This document shows, piece after piece, positions 9,617 to 19,521 of a stretch of 64,000 nucleotides of DNA. The position numbers were made by a program, and so were the translations under genes. Within the stretch, counting starts at the first letter, position 1, and each line of letters begins with the position of its first letter. Origin of the DNA: JADJOY01 sp046331705 [NCBI: bacterium] (lineage in GTDB: Bacteria; JADJOY01); contig JAXLQJ010000029.1 of assembly GCA_046331705.1 (NCBI GenBank), positions 1 through 64,000 of the forward strand, in the 5' to 3' direction. A model generated the notes under the pieces. It made no database searches, had not been told where the DNA came from, and saw only the letters and a list, made by a program, of their open reading frames with translations.

Positions 9617-9630
9617 CCGCGCAAGCGCGG
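9617..9630. terminator. Possible bidirectional hairpin between mltG and the dksA-like gene
   Basis: CCGCGCAAGCGCGG forms a short GC stem between two convergent genes 77 bp apart; a second GC hairpin follows at about 9650. There is no U-tract, so function as an intrinsic terminator is uncertain. Confidence 0.3.
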
Positions 9631-9680
9631 GCTCGAAACCGAGTGGGGATCCGGCCGCCGGACGGGCAGCCAAGGCCAGG

Positions 9681-10106
9681 TCAGTCGTCGTCGTCGACGT
9701 CGCCCATGCCACTGTCGCGATAGCTGCGACCCGAGTCGAGGTCGGGGCTCATCATCGTGGTGCGCTCGAGCTCGGCCTTGCAGTCGATGCACAGACGCGC
9801 GAAGGGCATCACCTTCATGCGCTCCGCGCCGATCTTCCCGCCGCACTCGTCGCAGACGCCATACGTCCCGTCGGCGATGCGGCTCAGCGCCTCCTCGATC
9901 TGCGCGAGCTTCTCGCGATCGCGGTGACCGAGCAGCAAGCTCAGCTCGCGCTCGCGCTCGTTCGACGCGAGGTCGTAGATGTCACCGATGTCTTTCTTGA
10001 CGTCGTCGGCACCCGCCTTCATGCCCTCCGAGATCTCGTCGAGCAACGCCTTGCGCATCGTGAGCAGGCGCTTTTCTTGGCCCTTCCAGGTGGCCGCTGT
10101 AGACAT
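9681..10106 (-). CDS. DksA/TraR-family zinc-finger transcription factor
   Basis: A 141-residue protein with a long N-terminal coiled-coil (about 10-75), containing an acidic KKDIGDIYDLASNERERELS tip region, followed by a four-cysteine finger, CDECGG and CIDCK (C85, C88, C106, C109). These are hallmarks of DksA-like proteins that enter the RNA polymerase secondary channel, often with ppGpp. The C-terminus ends in an acidic run. GGAGG lies just upstream of the ATG at 10106 and a consensus-like promoter precedes it. Whether it is the true DksA orthologue or a paralogue cannot be told here. Confidence 0.88.
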   Translation of the reverse strand: MSTAATWKGQEKRLLTMRKALLDEISEGMKAGADDVKKDIGDIYDLASNERERELSLLLGHRDREKLAQIEEALSRIADGTYGVCDECGGKIGAERMKVMPFARLCIDCKAELERTTMMSPDLDSGRSYRDSGMGDVDDDD

Positions 10107-10146
10107 GAGCGAAATTTCCTCCAAACCGGAACCAACGCGGCCGGGC

Positions 10147-10174
10147 AGGATACACCCGTCCGACCGGCTGTCAA
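10147..10174 (-). promoter_or_regulatory. Promoter of the dksA-like gene (TTGACA, 16 bp, TATCCT)
   Basis: Minus strand TTGACA (10174-10169) and TATCCT (10152-10147) with a 16-bp spacer, giving a leader of about 35 bases that ends in GGAGG before the ATG. Confidence 0.7.
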
Positions 10175-10274
10175 ATCTCCCTGTTTTCTGGGCAGAAGAG
10201 CGTATCGCTGTGAAAACGCTTGTTGCGGGTGGCGCGCGGGCGCTGATATACCAGCCGCCTGATCGAGACTCGAC

Positions 10275-11558
10275 GTGGATCCCGAGTCGACCCCCTCCCC
10301 TGCCCCCGACGCGAGCGCCGATCGTCCCAACCCGGACACCGGCCCACGCGTGCGGCGTCCCGTTCGCCATCGCCTGCCCCGCCGCTATCGCCGGCAGCCG
10401 CGACGCGCCACAGCGCCGCTGACGACCTGGTTCGGGTGGCTGGCGCTGGCGTGCGCGCCAGCGCTGTTGTTGCTGGCGGTGGATCGCCTGGACCTGCGCC
10501 GTCCCGAATCGCAGGATTACCTGGACGCGCAAGCGATGCACCGCGACCTGGTGCAGCGCTTCCAGCGCGATGCCTACACCCAGCCGGAAGCCCAGGCCGT
10601 CGTCGCGCGCCTCGAGCGCGTGCCGTCCTCGTCGCGCAACTATTCCGAAGCGCAGGACCTGCTCCAGCGCTACCGCTGGGAGATGGATCGCAACACCGAA
10701 GCCGAGCCAGCGGAGCCCACGGCCGTCGTCGAGGAACCGACCGGCCGGACGTGGCACCCCGCGGCCCCCTCGTCGCCCTCGAGCGCCGACGCCGCGGATG
10801 GCAGCGCGACGGCGCGCGACTCGGGCACCCCGCCCACGCCGATCGACTCGGATGCCGTGACTCCCACGTTGCCCGAAGGCGAGGCGGAACCAGCGGGGTG
10901 GACCTCCATCACGCCCAGCAAGGCCAAAGACGCGCCGCTGCCCGGCAAGTCGCCCGAGACCCGCGAGCGGATCGATCGCGATCTCGCCGCCCGCATCGGC
11001 TTCCGTTGTTACACCGCGAGCTTCGGTGTCCCGACCCCGCGCGAGGCGGCGCGCTTCGAGGTCCGTCTCGGCGCCGAGTCGACGGTGCGCATCGGCAGCC
11101 TGCGGGTGCGGAATCTGCGTGACCTGCGCGAGGGGTTACACCGCTTGGTCGCTTCCGATGCGGCCCTCGATCCGCTCGACGATTTCCTCGCGGGGTTCTC
11201 CGAGGACGCGTTGGCTCGCGCAGCGCTCGAGCCGGCGGCGGGCAGCCACTGGGTGTGGGTGGACACCGAGCGCGCTCCGGTCTTCGTCGATCTGCTGTCG
11301 GAGGCGGCGCGCTGTCAGGGTCGCGCGTCGCAGGCGGCTCCCGAGAATCCATCGACCTTCGGCGGCGGCGCGACCGCAGGCGACGCACCCGCGCTCGTCT
11401 CGTTGCCGGTCGACCGGGCGCCGAATCAGGCGCTCGACGTACGATGGCCCCGGGATGCGACCGGTGCGGCGCTCGAGCTGGTGCTGCGCGTCGACGGTCG
11501 TCCCCATCCAGTGGCGCGCTTCCAACTGCCTCCCACGAGTCCCGCCGCGGCCCGCTGA
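10275..11558 (+). CDS. Membrane-anchored protein of unknown function
   Basis: Not recognised. It is a 427-residue protein from GTG 10275. Visible parts: a Pro/Asp-rich then Arg-rich cytoplasmic N-terminus (1-50), one membrane helix (about 53-69), a helical segment, a low-complexity Pro/Ser/Thr/Ala linker (about 140-225) and a globular C-terminal region (about 230-427) with WVWVDTERAPVFVDLLSEAARC. It lies 12 bp before the kinase gene on the same strand and is probably co-transcribed with it, so it could be a partner or substrate, but that is inference. A weak -10 (TATACC) precedes it. Confidence 0.65.
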   Translation: MDPESTPSPAPDASADRPNPDTGPRVRRPVRHRLPRRYRRQPRRATAPLTTWFGWLALACAPALLLLAVDRLDLRRPESQDYLDAQAMHRDLVQRFQRDAYTQPEAQAVVARLERVPSSSRNYSEAQDLLQRYRWEMDRNTEAEPAEPTAVVEEPTGRTWHPAAPSSPSSADAADGSATARDSGTPPTPIDSDAVTPTLPEGEAEPAGWTSITPSKAKDAPLPGKSPETRERIDRDLAARIGFRCYTASFGVPTPREAARFEVRLGAESTVRIGSLRVRNLRDLREGLHRLVASDAALDPLDDFLAGFSEDALARAALEPAAGSHWVWVDTERAPVFVDLLSEAARCQGRASQAAPENPSTFGGGATAGDAPALVSLPVDRAPNQALDVRWPRDATGAALELVLRVDGRPHPVARFQLPPTSPAAAR

Positions 11559-11570
11559 CCCGGAGCACGC

Positions 11571-13433
11571 TTGTTCTGTCCGAAGTGCGGCGCTGAGACA
11601 CCGGGCGGCGACCGATTCTGCCGTGCTTGCGGCGGCGCGCTGGCGACCCCGGCCGCGCCGGCGCCCGCGGCGCTGCCGCCCAGCGATCCGGCGCAGATCG
11701 GCAGCCTCTTCGCCGATCGCTACGAGGTCCGTCGGGAGCTCGGCCGGGGCGGCATGGGCATCGTCTACGAGGCGATCGACACGCGTCTCAAGGACCGCAT
11801 CGCGCTCAAGGTGCTGATGCCGCATCACGCCGCCAACCCGACGGTCTACGAGCGCTTCCTCCAAGAGGTCCGCACCGCCCGCCAGCTCTCGCACCCCAAC
11901 ATCGTGAAGGTCTACGACCTCGGTGAGGCCTCTCGGACCATCTACTTCACGATGGAGTACCTCGAGGGCCGAGACCTGGACGAGATCCTCGAGGACGAGG
12001 GCCCGTTCGACCTCGAGACGACGGTGGACGTGCTCGGCAAGGTCTGCGCGGCGCTCGACGTGGCCCACAAAGCCAACCTCGTTCACCGCGACGTGAAGCC
12101 CGAGAACGTCTTCATGACGCTCGGCGGCGAGATCAAGGTCCTGGATTTCGGCGTGGCCAAGGTTCTCGACGGGTCCACCACCGGCATGACCGGCAGCATG
12201 ATCGGCACCCCCTCGTACATGGCGCCGGAGCAAGTCAGCCAGGGCGGCAAGGTCGATTACTGGACCGACATCTACGCGCTCGGCGTGGTGACGTTCCGCA
12301 TGCTGACGGGGGAGCTGCCGTTCAAGGCATCCGATCCGATCGAGGCGGCGCTGCAGCACATCCACGCGTTGCCGCCCACACCGCGCTCGGTCAATCCCGC
12401 CATCCCGGCCGGCGTCGAGGACGCGATCTTGCGCGCGCTCGCCAAGGACCCCGCGCGCCGCCAGCCGTCGGCGCTGGCGTTCGCCGAGGAGCTGCGCCGT
12501 GGCGCCGGGCTCGCCCGCGAGGCGGCGAGCGCCACCATCGATCTCAAGAAGGTCGATCTCAACCGGTTCCGCGCGCCCGACCCGACGCCGCCCGCGTCGC
12601 CCGCGATCGGTGCCCGGCCGCGCATGACCGGGCGCTCGCTCACCCCAGGCGCACCGCTCTTCCCGGCGCCGGCCACCGCCCGCTGGTCGGTGATCTCCCA
12701 GGGCCGCATCCTCGGGGACCTCGATCGCCCGACGATCGAGCAGTGGATCGCCGATCACAAGCTCACCGCCACCGATCACGCCAAGGCCGACGGCGGCAAG
12801 TGGTTCCCGCTCGAGGTGTTTCCCGATTTCGTCGACGCGCTGGGCGCGGTCGTGCCGCTCGAGGAGATCCCGGACATCGTGCCCGCGCCGGTTCGGGCGC
12901 GAGCCCGCCAAGAGGTGATCGCCCGCGCGATCGTGTGGGTGGTGCTGATCACCGCCTTCGTCACCGGCTACGGCTTCATCCGGGTCTGGACCAAGAGCAT
13001 GGCGTTGGAAGCGCCGCTGCGCCTCGCCCTCGACACGCTCTACTACGACGAGGGCACGATCCTCGATCTCAACGGCAAGCCGACGCTCTCCCAGCACTAC
13101 GCCACCAGCACGGAACGAAGTGCCGCGCTGCTCAAGCTCGCGCAGGAGCGTCAGGTGCAGGTGCGCCCCGAGGACGCCGTGCTCGTGGTGGACTCGAAGC
13201 GCGCACTGTTGCGCTGGATCGTGCCGCTGCGGATCCCGGTGATGTTCGTGCCGATCCGGCGGGAGATCACCGTGGAGAAGGGTTTCCCGTTGCGCGAGAA
13301 GCAGCTCATCAAGTTCTACAGCGACCCTCCCGATCCCGGCGTGCGGCCGGAAGGCTTCACCTGGGAGGACGTGCGGAACTGGATCGCCGAGCGCCACGCC
13401 CAGGCCACTGGGGCTGGCGTCGCGCCGCGCTGA
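11571..13433 (+). CDS. Ser/Thr protein kinase with N-terminal zinc ribbon
   Basis: A 620-residue Hanks-type kinase starting at TTG 11571 (GGAG five bases upstream). Order: zinc ribbon CPKCG...CRACG (3-21); kinase domain about 50-310 with GRGGMG loop (58-63), Lys 80, HRD 172-174, DFG 192-194 and APE 218-220, all intact, so it should be active; a linker; a GYF_2-like module (372-420, W.V...G.ILG...IEQWI); one membrane helix (about 450-471); and an extracytoplasmic C-terminal domain of about 150 residues that I cannot name. Likely a membrane signalling kinase. It follows an unknown membrane protein and precedes another. Confidence 0.88.
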   Translation: MFCPKCGAETPGGDRFCRACGGALATPAAPAPAALPPSDPAQIGSLFADRYEVRRELGRGGMGIVYEAIDTRLKDRIALKVLMPHHAANPTVYERFLQEVRTARQLSHPNIVKVYDLGEASRTIYFTMEYLEGRDLDEILEDEGPFDLETTVDVLGKVCAALDVAHKANLVHRDVKPENVFMTLGGEIKVLDFGVAKVLDGSTTGMTGSMIGTPSYMAPEQVSQGGKVDYWTDIYALGVVTFRMLTGELPFKASDPIEAALQHIHALPPTPRSVNPAIPAGVEDAILRALAKDPARRQPSALAFAEELRRGAGLAREAASATIDLKKVDLNRFRAPDPTPPASPAIGARPRMTGRSLTPGAPLFPAPATARWSVISQGRILGDLDRPTIEQWIADHKLTATDHAKADGGKWFPLEVFPDFVDALGAVVPLEEIPDIVPAPVRARARQEVIARAIVWVVLITAFVTGYGFIRVWTKSMALEAPLRLALDTLYYDEGTILDLNGKPTLSQHYATSTERSAALLKLAQERQVQVRPEDAVLVVDSKRALLRWIVPLRIPVMFVPIRREITVEKGFPLREKQLIKFYSDPPDPGVRPEGFTWEDVRNWIAERHAQATGAGVAPR

Positions 13434-13445
13434 CGACGAGCCCGC

Positions 13446-15152
13446 GTGGTTCGCGAGACCCGCACCGCGCGTGCCCGAGCCAGCACGGCGACGACGAGCC
13501 GCGCGCCGCGCGTCGCCGCGTGGCTGATCGCCATCCTGATCGGATTCGCTCCCGCCGCTCACCTGGAAGGGCCGCTGCTGCGCGATCCGTGGACGGTCCA
13601 CGACGACGCACGTCAGGTGGTGTACCAAGCGCGCCTCGCGACGCGCGACGCGGCGGCGGCCGCCGACCCCAACGCCCATCAATCGGCGCTCTACGTCCCG
13701 ACCGCCCTCGCGTTCGTCTATCGCGTGCTCGGGCGCTGGGTCGACCCCCTCACGCTCACGAAGATCCTGCCGCTGCTCGCGTCGCCCGCGTTCACGCTGC
13801 TGGTCTTCAGCGCCGGCGCGCGGCGCTGGGGCACCGCGGCGGGTCTGGCGGCGGCGGCCCTCGCCGGACTGCACTCGTGGAGTCGGTGGCCGCCGCAATG
13901 GGGCGCTGGCGACGCCGGCGATCTGCTCGCGTTGCTCCAGGTCGGGGCGCTCGCTTGTCTGGATTCGGGGCGACCGCTCGGCGCAGCGGCGCTCGTGGTG
14001 GCGGCAGCGCACCTGTATCCACCGGCGTTCCTGATTCTCGGCGCCACCGCCGGGATGGTCGCGCTCGCGGGCTGCATCCAGCGCGCGCGTCCGCACGGAG
14101 AGCCGGAGCGCGCGCGCGAGCCGCATGCCTTCCCGTTTCGCGTGACGGGTGCCGGCTGGGCGCTCGCGGGCGGTATCGCCCTGGGCGCCGCGCTGCTCCT
14201 CGCGAAGAGCCTCGCGTATCGCGGCGGCGAGATGGGACGGCTCTTCACGCTGGCGGAGGCGCGCTCGATGATCGAGTTCAGCCCGCTCGGCCGCAGCCCG
14301 CTCTTCTTCGACGATTCGTGGCGCAGCGTGAGCAACGATCGCAGCGGCCTCGCTCTCGACCTGCCCACCCTCTTCCTCTTGGGCTTCGCGATCGCGGTCG
14401 CGCTCCTGGCGGGGCCTCGACGCGCCGGTCCTTCGTTCGCGCTCGGCGCCATGACGGCGAGCGGTCTCGTGCTGTGGATCGCGGCGCGCGAGCTGATCTT
14501 TCTCTACCAGCCGGTCCGATTCGTGGTGGTGACGTTGCCGCTCGCCGCAGCGTTGCTCGGTGGGGCCAACGGGGTGCGCGCGCTGGAGCGAATATCGAGG
14601 CCAGCCCTGCGCGGCAGCGCGGCCGCGCTGGCAGCGGTCGGGGTGCTGCTGGTGTTCGTGCCTCGCCTCTACGCGTCCCACGTGACGGCCTCACCGCCGG
14701 CGCTCTATCGGGCCCTCGCCGCGACACCGCCCGGGACGCTCTTCGCCGGGCCGCCGCGGCTGCTCGACTTCGTGCCTGCGTTCGCCGAGCGACGCGTGCT
14801 GGTGAGCGACGAGATGATGCCGCCGATGTTCGTGCGCCGCTACGCGACCGTGCGCACGCTCATGACCGCGATGCTGACGGCGTACACGGCGCGTTCGCCT
14901 GCGGAGGTGGACCGCTTCTGCACCGAGCACGGCGTCACGCATTGGATCGTCGACCTCGACGATTTCGATGCGCGCTCCACGTGGAGCTATTTCCCGCCCT
15001 TCGACGCGATCGTGACGGAAGCGCGCCGGCGCGGGCCACCCTATGCGCTCGCCGAGGCCGCGCGCGCCCACGTGCTCGAGGGCGCCGAGCCGTACGCGAT
15101 CGTTCCCTGCCCGCTCGCGCCGCTGGCGCTCAGCCGCTCAACCGATCCGTGA
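13446..15152 (+). CDS. Polytopic membrane protein, possibly GT-C-type glycosyltransferase
   Basis: A 568-residue protein from GTG 13446 with roughly ten hydrophobic helices in the first 400 residues and a soluble C-terminal tail. An early DPWTVHDDARQ segment after the first helix resembles the acidic loop of GT-C-fold glycosyltransferases, which use polyprenyl-linked sugars, but no specific family is recognised. It follows the kinase gene by 12 bp. Its last 23 bases overlap the end of the convergent GMC oxidoreductase gene. Confidence 0.7.
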   Translation: MVRETRTARARASTATTSRAPRVAAWLIAILIGFAPAAHLEGPLLRDPWTVHDDARQVVYQARLATRDAAAAADPNAHQSALYVPTALAFVYRVLGRWVDPLTLTKILPLLASPAFTLLVFSAGARRWGTAAGLAAAALAGLHSWSRWPPQWGAGDAGDLLALLQVGALACLDSGRPLGAAALVVAAAHLYPPAFLILGATAGMVALAGCIQRARPHGEPERAREPHAFPFRVTGAGWALAGGIALGAALLLAKSLAYRGGEMGRLFTLAEARSMIEFSPLGRSPLFFDDSWRSVSNDRSGLALDLPTLFLLGFAIAVALLAGPRRAGPSFALGAMTASGLVLWIAARELIFLYQPVRFVVVTLPLAAALLGGANGVRALERISRPALRGSAAALAAVGVLLVFVPRLYASHVTASPPALYRALAATPPGTLFAGPPRLLDFVPAFAERRVLVSDEMMPPMFVRRYATVRTLMTAMLTAYTARSPAEVDRFCTEHGVTHWIVDLDDFDARSTWSYFPPFDAIVTEARRRGPPYALAEAARAHVLEGAEPYAIVPCPLAPLALSRSTDP

Positions 15153-16647
15153 GCCGGTCCGCGGCGCGAAGCGCGAACGCCATGATCGTCTCTTGCGGAT
15201 TCACCCCGAGCGAGGTCGGGAAGACGCTGCCGTCGACGATCCACAGATCGCGCACGTCGTGGGCGCGCAGCTCCGAGTCGACCACCGACCGGCGCGGGTC
15301 CGCGCCCATCCGGCAGGTGCCGAGGGGGTGGAACGCCATCAGCTCGACGTCGCTGGCGCGGATCGACGAACGCTCGAGGGTCTCGACGTCCGAGGGGCGC
15401 TCGAGCTCCGTGAAGCGGTACACCGACGGCATCACGCGGGTGGCGCCCGCGGCGAAGTAGATCCGCGCCAGGACTCCAATGCCCTTGCGCATGCGCTCGG
15501 TGTCGAAGCGGTTGAGCTGATAGGTCATCACCGGCCGGCCGGCGACGTTCCACACCCGGCCGCGACTGGTATCGGAGACCATCACGCCGAAGATCGCCAC
15601 CCGCGAGAGATCGGACACCAGCTGCTTGAACGCGGTGCCGACGAAGGGCAGTCCCGGGCCGATGAGATCGGGCGGCCCTTGCGCGCCCTCCAGCATGATG
15701 CCTTCGTCCTTGTACTCGTCGACCATGTAGCCCTGCGGAACGCCGCGCCAACCGTCGATCGCCTCGTCGAAGAGCGCCGCCACCCGCGAGGCGGGGTGGA
15801 TCGTGAGGTTCTTCCCCACCTCGCCGCTCTCGTTGGCGAGGCGGTTCGCGAGCAGGAGCGCCGGTGTGTAGACCGCGCCGCACGCGATCACCACGGCGCG
15901 CGCCCGCACGCGGACGGCGAGCGACTGGGCCGCGCGGCGGGTGATCCCCGCGGCGGCATGGCCGATCACCCCGACCGCGCGCCCGGACTCGATCTCGACG
16001 CCCGTCACCTTCACACGCGTGTAGATCCGCGCGCCGGCGGCATCCGCGCGTGGGATGTAGCTCAGGTGCATCGGCTGCTTGCCGTCCTCCGGGCAGCCGA
16101 AACAACAGAGCCCGGAACCCTTGCAGGCATCCGAGACGTTGCGCCGAAGCGGACCATGCGAGAGTCCCAACGCCTCCGCGCCGCGGCGGATCACATCCGA
16201 GTTCTTGCCCCACAGATGCGGCTTCACGGGCTGGACGTGGGTGTCGATCTCGACGCGGTCGTAGTAGGGCGCGAGGTCGTCCGGGCGGACGTGCGCGAGC
16301 CCGAGCTCCCGGCCCCACTTCGCGAGGACGCGATCCGGCGTGCGGAACATCGTCCCCGAGTTCACGGTGGTGGTGCCACCCAGCGTGCAACCCAGCGGCA
16401 GCGGCACGCCGGGGAAGCCGAGGGTGCTCGTCAGCCCCTGGTCCCGATACATGAGACGGAACATGTCGCCGAGACGGCGATTGAAGTCCTGCTTCGAGAC
16501 GCGCCGGCCCTCCTCCAGCAACACCACGGAGAAGCCGCGCTCGGCGAGCGTGGCCGCAAGCGGTGCGCCGCCCGCGCCCGATCCCACGATCACCACGTCC
16601 GCCTGCTCGTCGACGCGGCGAGCCTCCGCCGTGACGTCGACGATCAC
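15130..16647 (-). CDS. GMC-family FAD-dependent oxidoreductase
   Basis: A 505-residue flavoprotein. The FAD dinucleotide motif GSGAGG is at 22-27, followed by the GMC-type GCTLGGTTTVNSGT loop, a CKGSGLCCFGCPEDGKQP segment and the C-terminal FHPLGTCRMG and NPQETIMAF motifs carrying the active-site His and Asn. Members oxidise alcohols, sugars or sterols and pass electrons to a partner. GTG 16647 overlaps the upstream small gene as GTGA, with GGAGGTGGGG just before it. Close coupling to a gluconate-dehydrogenase-subunit-3-like gene suggests a two- or three-subunit dehydrogenase; the substrate is unknown. Confidence 0.88.
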   Translation of the reverse strand: MIVDVTAEARRVDEQADVVIVGSGAGGAPLAATLAERGFSVVLLEEGRRVSKQDFNRRLGDMFRLMYRDQGLTSTLGFPGVPLPLGCTLGGTTTVNSGTMFRTPDRVLAKWGRELGLAHVRPDDLAPYYDRVEIDTHVQPVKPHLWGKNSDVIRRGAEALGLSHGPLRRNVSDACKGSGLCCFGCPEDGKQPMHLSYIPRADAAGARIYTRVKVTGVEIESGRAVGVIGHAAAGITRRAAQSLAVRVRARAVVIACGAVYTPALLLANRLANESGEVGKNLTIHPASRVAALFDEAIDGWRGVPQGYMVDEYKDEGIMLEGAQGPPDLIGPGLPFVGTAFKQLVSDLSRVAIFGVMVSDTSRGRVWNVAGRPVMTYQLNRFDTERMRKGIGVLARIYFAAGATRVMPSVYRFTELERPSDVETLERSSIRASDVELMAFHPLGTCRMGADPRRSVVDSELRAHDVRDLWIVDGSVFPTSLGVNPQETIMAFALRAADRLTDRLSG

Positions 16648-17069
16648 GACCCCACCTCCCGCAGCGCGCCGTCGACGATGTTGCCGGGGCGATAGCCGAT
16701 GGCGCGCTGTACCTCGGGGATCGAGCCATACACCATGGTGACCACCGTCTTGAGCAGCAGCAACGTGGCGCGGCGCAGGTAGAGGCGGCTCTCGTCCCAC
16801 GCACGCAGGTAGCGGATTCGGTCCTCGGCATCGAGCGAGACGAAGCGCGCGAAACGACCCCACACGAGCACCACCGACCAATCGAAGGCCACGAGCAGCA
16901 GCCCGAGTCCGATCACCGCGTGCGCGCCGATCCGGCCAGCGAACTCCTCGACGCGCGCACTGACCTCGGCGGCGCTCGGCGCCGCCGTCAGCCCGACGCC
17001 CGACGGCAACAACGCCTCGACGAACGCCGTGAGGATCCGCCGCTGACCCCGCGAGAACTCGGTCGCCAT
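16644..17069 (-). CDS. Gluconate 2-dehydrogenase subunit 3-like protein
   Basis: A 141-residue helical protein starting MATEFSRGQRRILTAFVEALLP, the pattern of the small 'subunit 3' partners of GMC dehydrogenases, with hydrophobic stretches near 50-70 and 105-115. Its ATG has GGGAGGGG seven bases upstream. Its stop overlaps the GMC start. In characterised systems the small subunit helps secretion or maturation of the catalytic subunit; here there is no obvious Tat signal. Confidence 0.72.
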   Translation of the reverse strand: MATEFSRGQRRILTAFVEALLPSGVGLTAAPSAAEVSARVEEFAGRIGAHAVIGLGLLLVAFDWSVVLVWGRFARFVSLDAEDRIRYLRAWDESRLYLRRATLLLLKTVVTMVYGSIPEVQRAIGYRPGNIVDGALREVGS

Positions 17070-17306
17070 CTCACCCCTCCCCCGCCAGCGCCTCCCGCAG
17101 ATCTATCAGGCCGTCCACTCCGGTGCCACCCTCCCCGATCCGGCGCGCGGCGGAGTCGAACGTCGCGTCTCCAACTGCGCCCACGCGGGCGCACCGATGC
17201 GAACGGTGAGGCGCACTGGTCGTGGCAGGCATGCGCGACCTGGGGGGCAACCAGGGGAAAATCGCAGCTCGCGATCGGCACCGATCCTGCGTTGCGGATT
17301 TGGGTC

Positions 17307-18230
17307 ATGCCCCGCCCAATCCGTTGGCTTCAGCCGCACACCCGCTGGTTCGTGACCACCCGCACGCTCGAGGCGCGCCTGCTGTTGGTGCCGAGCCCCG
17401 AGCTCAACGAACGCATCGGCTTCTGGTTTGGCCGCGCATTGAAGCGATTCCCGGGTATCGAGGCGCACGCGCTGTACGTGGCTTCGAATCACCTACACGT
17501 CGTGGTAACCGACCGCGACGGCTCACTGAGCGCGTTCTTCGGGTACTTCCTGGGATTCGTCGCCCGCGACGTCAACGCACTACGGAATCGCCGCGGGCCC
17601 GTCTTTCACCGCCGCTTCTCGGCCGAACCAATCCTCGACGCGGACGCCCTCGCGGAGCGGATCGCATACCTCGTGTGCAATCCACTCGAGGATCGCTTGG
17701 TCGCAGACTGGCGTGAATGGCCGGGCGTGCTGATGTGGCCACAGTCCGATCAGCCGCAGCGCTACACGTTCCAGCGCCTCGACCAGACATCCTTCGCGCG
17801 TGCCAGATCGCGAGCCAAGCGTGGCGGCACGCACATCGACCGCAAATCCTTCGTCGCGAAGGAGTCCGTCACGATCTTCCCCCTCCCTGACGAGGGCAGC
17901 GGAATTCCCGACGCGAACTGGATTCGCACAGCCGTCGCACGGCGCGCGCAAGCGCTGCGTGAGCGGGATTCCGGGAAGCGATGTCTCGGGGCGGCGCGGA
18001 TCGTCCGCCAGCACGCCAACGCCCTCCCCGAGCGATCCGATCACTCGCGACGCCCCCTCTGCCACACGACCCGGCGAACGCTGTGGCTCGAGTTTCGCGC
18101 CCTGTGGCGGACTCTGGTCTCCGCGTATCGTGAGATCTCGGCGCGGTTTCGCGGGGGCGAGCTGCGCGCCCGATTTCCCGCGTTCACATTTCCGCCCTGG
18201 CGACCACTGATCGTTCCGATGCAACACTGA
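17307..18230 (+). CDS. REP-associated tyrosine transposase-like protein (HUH/Y1 family)
   Basis: A 307-residue protein whose first 130 residues match the IS200-like Y1 transposase fold used by RAYTs: NHLHVVV with the HUH-type His62-x-His64 pair, then FGYFLGFVARDVN and GPVFHRRFSAEPI, followed by IAYLVCNPLEDRLV, a typical RAYT segment. The C-terminal 170 residues are basic. The expected nucleophilic Tyr in the helix after the HUH motif is not at its usual place; Tyr80 is the nearest candidate, so activity is uncertain. It is a single gene without inverted repeats, between unrelated genes, and a short tandem array lies 200 bp downstream. The frame is open upstream, but ATG 17307 fits the family. 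Confidence 0.78.
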   Translation: MPRPIRWLQPHTRWFVTTRTLEARLLLVPSPELNERIGFWFGRALKRFPGIEAHALYVASNHLHVVVTDRDGSLSAFFGYFLGFVARDVNALRNRRGPVFHRRFSAEPILDADALAERIAYLVCNPLEDRLVADWREWPGVLMWPQSDQPQRYTFQRLDQTSFARARSRAKRGGTHIDRKSFVAKESVTIFPLPDEGSGIPDANWIRTAVARRAQALRERDSGKRCLGAARIVRQHANALPERSDHSRRPLCHTTRRTLWLEFRALWRTLVSAYREISARFRGGELRARFPAFTFPPWRPLIVPMQH

Positions 18231-18675
18231 CATCGCGCGGTTGCCATCGCGTCCGCTCGCGGGAGCGATGGTGCGCCCGGGGATGCTCCCGGCATCCATG
18301 GAGCGCGCTCGGCGAGCGCCTTCGCTGCGCGCATGATGCGCCGCGCGCACGCGTGGCGACTCGCACGGCCCGTCGGCGCGCTCGGCAGAGCAATGCCGAC
18401 TGCCTCGCACCGCTTGCCCATTCGTCAAACAGTGGGTGGCACCGTTTGGGGGGGCACCGTTCGGGGGTGGCACCGTTCGGGGGTGGCACCGTTCGGGGGG
18501 CACCGTTCGGGGGGCACCGTTCGGGGCCGTTCGGGCCTTGGCCGCGACCATGCCGTCGCGAGCACGCGGTGGTAGAGTCGAAAACCGTCGGCCAGCGTCC
18601 GCGCCCGACGGTGAGAGAGCGCGCTCGCACCAACGTCGACGACATCCGTTCATCGACCTTCAGCCTTCGAGCGAG
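18231..18675. other. Non-coding 445 bp between the transposase and the amidase gene
   Basis: No convincing gene. It holds a short palindromic stretch around 18325-18345 (GCGCATGATGCGC), the G-rich tandem array at 18435-18535, and the leader of the amidase gene. No clear promoter was recognised. Confidence 0.6.
18435..18535. repeat. Tandem array, about 6.5 copies of GGCACCGTTCGGGGG
   Basis: Units begin at 18438, 18453, 18469, 18485, 18499 and 18513, with a truncated copy at 18525. The period varies between 14 and 16 bp because the G-run and a TG insertion vary; the first copy reads GTTTGG. The first, third and fourth units are preceded by GGT, giving the small palindrome GGTGGCACC. The array is about 205 bp downstream of the RAYT-like gene, which makes it a candidate REP-type target, but it could be a simple slippage repeat. 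Confidence 0.85.

Positions 18676-19521
<846 letters not shown>

Noticed and set aside
11136-14681. A minus-strand open frame of more than 1100 codons across the kinase
   Set aside because: Covers the reverse strand of a kinase with intact motifs; the composition is the usual Arg/Glu/His shadow.
16920-17306. Upstream extension of the RAYT-like gene
   Set aside because: The frame is open, but the sequence is low-complexity, overlaps the opposite-strand dehydrogenase small-subunit gene, and the family N-terminus starts at 17307.
18435-18535. Possible CRISPR array
   Set aside because: Units of 14-16 bp follow each other without spacers and no cas genes are present; it is a tandem repeat.
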